DNA from: Verrucomicrobiaceae bacterium
GTDB lineage: Bacteria; Verrucomicrobiota; Verrucomicrobiia; Verrucomicrobiales; Verrucomicrobiaceae
Assembly: GCA_016795365.1 (NCBI GenBank)
Contig: JAEUHN010000006.1
Location: 1 to 64,000, forward strand
Reading direction: 5' to 3'
DNA length: 64,000 nt
Below the pieces are notes generated by a model. That model worked only from the letters and a program-made list of their open reading frames with translations, ran no database searches and was not told the origin of the DNA. The stretch's first letter is position 1, and each line of letters opens with the position of its first letter. Positions 60,945 through 64,000 of this stretch are shown here, piece by piece. The position numbers and the translations under genes were made by a program.

Positions 60945-61637
60945 ATGACCATCCTGTTCGCAGAAGACGATCCCGAGCTTGCCCGCCAGGTGCTGACGGC
61001 GATGAGAGGGCAGGGGCATGCCGTTACCTTATGCACCAATGGCAAGCAGGCCCTGAGCCTGGCGCTCAACCGTGAGTGGGATGTCATCCTGATGGACGTC
61101 TCAATGCCCGGGATGGATGGTTTTGAAGTGGTGAAGAGGGTTCGTTCCCAGGGCGTCGTGGCACCAGTCATCTTTATCACGGCGAGGGCCGATGTGGCGG
61201 ATCGAGTGGAGGGCCTTGCCATTGGCGGTGATGACTACCTGACGAAACCATTCGCGATGGCGGAACTGGCAGCACGTGTGAGTGCTCTCCATCGCCGTTT
61301 CAAACGTGCTCCTGCGACTAATGCCAGCAGCCCGCTGGCACCACGCGGCTGGCGACTGGACTCGGTGAAGCGAAGTGTCTCTATCGATGGCAAGGCCGTG
61401 GAACTTCAGCCAAGGGAGTGGTCGCTTCTCGATGTGTTTCTCAACAATGAAGGACGAGTGCTAACCAAAAGCTATCTCCTGGATGAGGTCTGGAACATCC
61501 GGTTCGATCCGGGGACCAATGTGGTCGATGCCGCAGTGTTTCGCCTGCGGAAGAAGCTGGACCCAGTCGAGGGTCCTTCCCATATTGAGACCAGGCGTGG
61601 CGAGGGCTACGTTTTCCATCGGCATGATGAGGTTTAA
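60945..61637 (+). CDS. OmpR-family response regulator
   Basis: A 230-residue regulator. Receiver: EDD (7-9), phosphoacceptor Asp51 (ILMDVSMPGMDGFE), Thr79 and Lys101 (YLTKPF). Winged helix from about residue 125 (RGWRLDSVKRSVSIDGKAVELQPREWSLLDVFLNNEGRVLTKSYLLDEVWN to VDAAVFRLRKKLDPVEGPSHIETRRGEGYVF). This has a QseB/PmrA-like look. The last 14 bp overlap the kinase gene start, so the pair is translationally coupled. The promoter probably lies in the 110-bp gap shared with the small membrane protein. Confidence 0.93.
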   Translation: MTILFAEDDPELARQVLTAMRGQGHAVTLCTNGKQALSLALNREWDVILMDVSMPGMDGFEVVKRVRSQGVVAPVIFITARADVADRVEGLAIGGDDYLTKPFAMAELAARVSALHRRFKRAPATNASSPLAPRGWRLDSVKRSVSIDGKAVELQPREWSLLDVFLNNEGRVLTKSYLLDEVWNIRFDPGTNVVDAAVFRLRKKLDPVEGPSHIETRRGEGYVFHRHDEV

Positions 61638-63039
61638 GTCATCTTTGTGGCGTGTGATCGCGATGGTGTTGACCATCGTGGTGGTCGCCGTTTCGATGAT
61701 GTGCTGGTTTACGTCTTGGTTGATTGGTAGCAGCCTTGGCAGCATTTCCCATGCTGTCATTGAGGATGATCTGGGTGAGTATTCGGTGCTGTATGAGAAC
61801 GGCGGCGTGGAGCAGATTCGGAAACTATACTCAGCGGGTTCCCACGAGAGAGGTCACGTAATGTGCGTGATTGACGCAAAAGGCACCGACCTTCTCGCCA
61901 TGCAAAGTGAAGGCATTGAGTCGCTCAAGCTTTCGCTTCCTGTCACTATGCCTGACGCCACTGTCTGGAAGACGTATCCGCTCCACGATGGTGGGACCTT
62001 GCTTATGGGCGGGCGGGCCATGAAAGACGGGGCTCAACTGTGGTTTGGTCGCACTGATCGGGAAGACCGCATGATCCTGAATCAGGTGCAGATCCAGTTC
62101 TTCCTTTCTGCCATTGTGAGTGCGGTCTTAGCCATGCTGCCCGTGCTGTGGTTTGGCCGTTGGGTGTTGCGACCTGTCAGGTCATTCATGGAGTCTGCCC
62201 GAATCCTGACCGAGGCGGAGAAGCTGGATGAGAGGCTCAGAGTGGATGACGGCATTCCCGAACTACGTGAGTTCGCCCTGGCGCTGAATTCGAGCCTGGA
62301 TCGCGCTGCCAGTCTCACGGAGGAACTCGAAGCCGCCAACGATCAGCTGGCGCACGAATTGCGGACTCCGCTGGCACGAGTGCGTGGCAATATCGATGTG
62401 GTGCTGGCGCACTATGGTGACCCGGCTGGACGTGAGGCTGCGGTGCTCAGTATTGAAGAGATCGAGCGCTCAACCGCCCTCATTCAGTCAATCCTCGCCG
62501 TGAGAGCGGGGGACACGCGCTCCATGCGGTTGCATCTCGAAGCGTTGTCGCTCAAGGACTTGCTCACCGATATTTGCGAACTCTACACCGCTGCCGCAGA
62601 GCAGCGTGACCTTAGCCTTGAACTTCTGGTCACGGGTGATGCCACCGTGCTCGTTGATCGACAAAGGCTCCAACAGGCTGTCTCCAATCTGCTCGACAAT
62701 GCCCTCGCCTACACTCCCCCTCATGGTCTTGTGACTGTGCTGCTCGATGTGGAGCCTGAGCACGCCACCATTCACGTGCGAGACAACGGCCCTGGTGTCA
62801 CAGAGTCCGATCATGCACGTATCTGGCGCCGGTTCATGCGCGGCAGTGCTGCATCCGCGAGCACGCCAGGCATCGGGCTGGGGCTCGCGTTGGTCAAGGC
62901 CGTCGCTCATGTGCACCGAGGTGAGGCGGGTGTGGTGAATCGTCCTGAGGGTGGTGCGGACTTCTGGATACGGCTTCCGACCTCCCTTGACCTCGGCAAT
63001 CGCGGTCCGCACAGTGCTTGGCAACATCACAACTCTTGA
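61624..63039 (+). CDS. sensor histidine kinase
   Basis: A 471-residue membrane kinase. TM1 in SSLWRVIAMVLTIVVVAVSMMCWFTSWLIG, a periplasmic loop of roughly 110 residues, TM2 in FFLSAIVSAVLAMLPVLWFG, then a HAMP-like linker (RWVLRPVRSFMESARILTEAEKLDERLRVDDGIPELREFALALNSSLDRAASL). The phosphoacceptor is His244 in ANDQLAHELRTPLARVRGN. The ATPase part has LQQAVSNLLDNALAYTPP (N box), VRDNGPGVTESDHARIWRRFMRG and ASTPGIGLGLALVKAVAH (G boxes). It overlaps the regulator by 14 bp and its end overlaps tag on the other strand by 13 bp. Confidence 0.93.
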   Translation: MMRFKSSLWRVIAMVLTIVVVAVSMMCWFTSWLIGSSLGSISHAVIEDDLGEYSVLYENGGVEQIRKLYSAGSHERGHVMCVIDAKGTDLLAMQSEGIESLKLSLPVTMPDATVWKTYPLHDGGTLLMGGRAMKDGAQLWFGRTDREDRMILNQVQIQFFLSAIVSAVLAMLPVLWFGRWVLRPVRSFMESARILTEAEKLDERLRVDDGIPELREFALALNSSLDRAASLTEELEAANDQLAHELRTPLARVRGNIDVVLAHYGDPAGREAAVLSIEEIERSTALIQSILAVRAGDTRSMRLHLEALSLKDLLTDICELYTAAAEQRDLSLELLVTGDATVLVDRQRLQQAVSNLLDNALAYTPPHGLVTVLLDVEPEHATIHVRDNGPGVTESDHARIWRRFMRGSAASASTPGIGLGLALVKAVAHVHRGEAGVVNRPEGGADFWIRLPTSLDLGNRGPHSAWQHHNS

Positions 63040-63611
63040 TAACGGAAGCAGTCCACGCGGTGATCATTGATCATACCCACCGCTTGCATGAATGCGTAGC
63101 AGATTGTGCTGCCAACAAACTTAAAGCCACGCTTCTTCAGCGCCTTGCTCATCGCATCGGACTCCGCTGATGTTGCTGGCACGTCCTTCATCGAGGTCCA
63201 GGCATTGCGCTTGGGTTTTCCTCCCACAAACTGCCAGAGGAAGGCGTCGAAACTGCCCTCCGATTCTCGTAGTTCGAGATAAGCGCTGGCATTGATCACA
63301 GCGGCCTGAATCTTCAGCCGGTTGCGGACGATTCCCGGATCATTCATGAGCGCTTCCACCTTCTTATCTGAATAGCGAGCCATCTTCACGGGATCAAAAC
63401 CATCAAAGGCCCGGTAATACCCGTCCCGTTTCTTCAAAATGGTGATCCAGCTCAAGCCCGCCTGCGCTCCGTCCAGGATCAGCTTAGCGAACAGTCGCTG
63501 ATCATCATGCTCGGGCACGCCCCACTCCTCATCGTGGTAGCGGATATACAGTTCACTGCCCAGGCACCATGGGCACCGAGGCAGATCGGGAGTTACAGGC
63601 GTTGTTGTCAT
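63027..63611 (-). CDS. tag: DNA-3-methyladenine glycosylase I
   Basis: A 194-residue base-excision enzyme removing 3-methyladenine. The zinc site is split as in E. coli Tag: RCPWCLGSELYIRYHDEEWGVP (Cys and His ligands) at the N-terminus, and DHRVDCFRY at the C-terminus. The helix-hairpin core has LFAKLILDGAQAGLSWITILKKRDGYYRAFDGFDPVKMARY, GIVRNRLKIQAAVINASAY and FLWQFVGGKPKRNAW. The ATG giving MTTTPVTP was chosen; an upstream in-frame ATG (63653) is less likely. It is convergent with the kinase and overlaps its end. Confidence 0.95.
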   Translation of the reverse strand: MTTTPVTPDLPRCPWCLGSELYIRYHDEEWGVPEHDDQRLFAKLILDGAQAGLSWITILKKRDGYYRAFDGFDPVKMARYSDKKVEALMNDPGIVRNRLKIQAAVINASAYLELRESEGSFDAFLWQFVGGKPKRNAWTSMKDVPATSAESDAMSKALKKRGFKFVGSTICYAFMQAVGMINDHRVDCFRYQEL

Positions 63612-63951
63612 GAGGATTTCCGACACGGTGCTGATGATCAGGGCAACTGTCAAAACAGACCTCAGCCAGGGTGGCCTAGAGAGATGTCTTTGTGTTCCCA
63701 GATGATCACGACCCTCCGGTTAGCGCGTGCGTTGAAGCATGACTCCAGTTATGCACAGGCTTGAAGGTTGGCCCGTTGTGCTATTCCAGCACCTGGCCCG
63801 CACCCCAGCTGGCGAAGAGGCATCGTGACTTGGTGGGCCTTCATGCAGGTCGTAAAGATCTCACCGCAATTCCGAGTGCACACCTTTTGCTGCGAGTTCG
63901 CTTTCGAGCCAGACGTTCACCCGGTCCATTCCCTAGCCCCTTCCTTGCTTC
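63612..63951. other. 340-bp intergenic stretch without supported gene
   Basis: Between tag and the truncated secreted-protein gene I see no frame with coding character, no strong hairpin and no repeat. It probably holds both promoters. Confidence 0.6.
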
Positions 63952-64000
63952 ATGAAAACTCTGCTGGTGCTCACCTCGCTTTGCTTGATTCTCACGCCTG
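63952..64000 (+). CDS. start of a secreted protein, cut by the window edge
   Basis: Only 16 codons are present: MKTLLVLTSLCLILTP, an N-terminal signal peptide core. The gene runs off the right edge, so no family can be named. The Lys-rich start and hydrophobic run are the only evidence that this is a real gene. Confidence 0.6.
   Translation, partial: MKTLLVLTSLCLILTP

Overview
The window looks like a chromosomal segment of a Verrucomicrobia bacterium (PVC superphylum), most like the Prosthecobacter/Verrucomicrobium group. The pointers are gene families rather than a marker gene: two large secreted cytochrome-like proteins with CxxCH, DUF1549 and DUF1553 parts; two DUF1501 proteins; a PVC-type CxxCH/HEAT protein; a sulfatase; many secreted enzymes with signal peptides; high GC; and few clear Shine-Dalgarno sites. 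Genus assignment is inference.

Layout. 0.2-18.9 kb: secreted catabolic genes: csaA, a PQQ-type beta-propeller, gamma-glutamyltransferase, a sugar-isomerase-like TIM barrel, a DUF1549/1553 + DUF1501 pair overlapping by 23 bp, a phospholipase-C-like protein, a methyltransferase, a secreted nitrilase-family hydrolase, a CehA/McbA-type metallohydrolase, an FAD oxidoreductase and an L,D-transpeptidase. 18.9-23.9 kb: an accessory island bounded by two related palindromic repeat elements (19047-19186 and 23539-23780). It holds a leftward run of small unknown genes, one built almost entirely of fifteen 21-bp repeats, a small HTH regulator, and a rightward SIR2-domain/TPR protein that is the best anti-phage candidate here. 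23.9-38.4 kb: more secreted and periplasmic enzymes, a PAS-AraC regulator divergent from a DapA-family gene that looks like a hydroxyproline-pathway deaminase, the CxxCH/HEAT giant, a CpxRA-like two-component pair and a second DUF1549/1553 protein.

38.5-44.3 kb: a four-gene rightward set joins an outer-membrane barrel, a FecR-domain adhesin-like protein, a secreted protein with a Pro/Ala-rich tail, and a GspE/PilB-type ATPase with no other secretion genes nearby. 44.3-54.6 kb: housekeeping core: a stand-alone rpsN, an FmdB-type zinc ribbon, a CNNM/CorC transporter, dnaA, dnaN, a lipoprotein, tyrA-aroA-cmk-plsC in a tight run, and tRNA-Arg(TCT) with its promoter. The AT-rich, repeat-bearing region before dnaA is a candidate control or origin region. 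54.6-64 kb: a Na+/solute symporter, a secreted esterase, a CxxCH/alpha-alpha-barrel protein, a GNAT, a sulfatase, a second two-component pair, tag (3-methyladenine glycosylase I) and the start of a secreted protein cut by the window edge.

Start codons were chosen from signal peptides, family start positions and spacing, and are less certain than stop codons. All family names come from motif recognition by eye; no database search was run.
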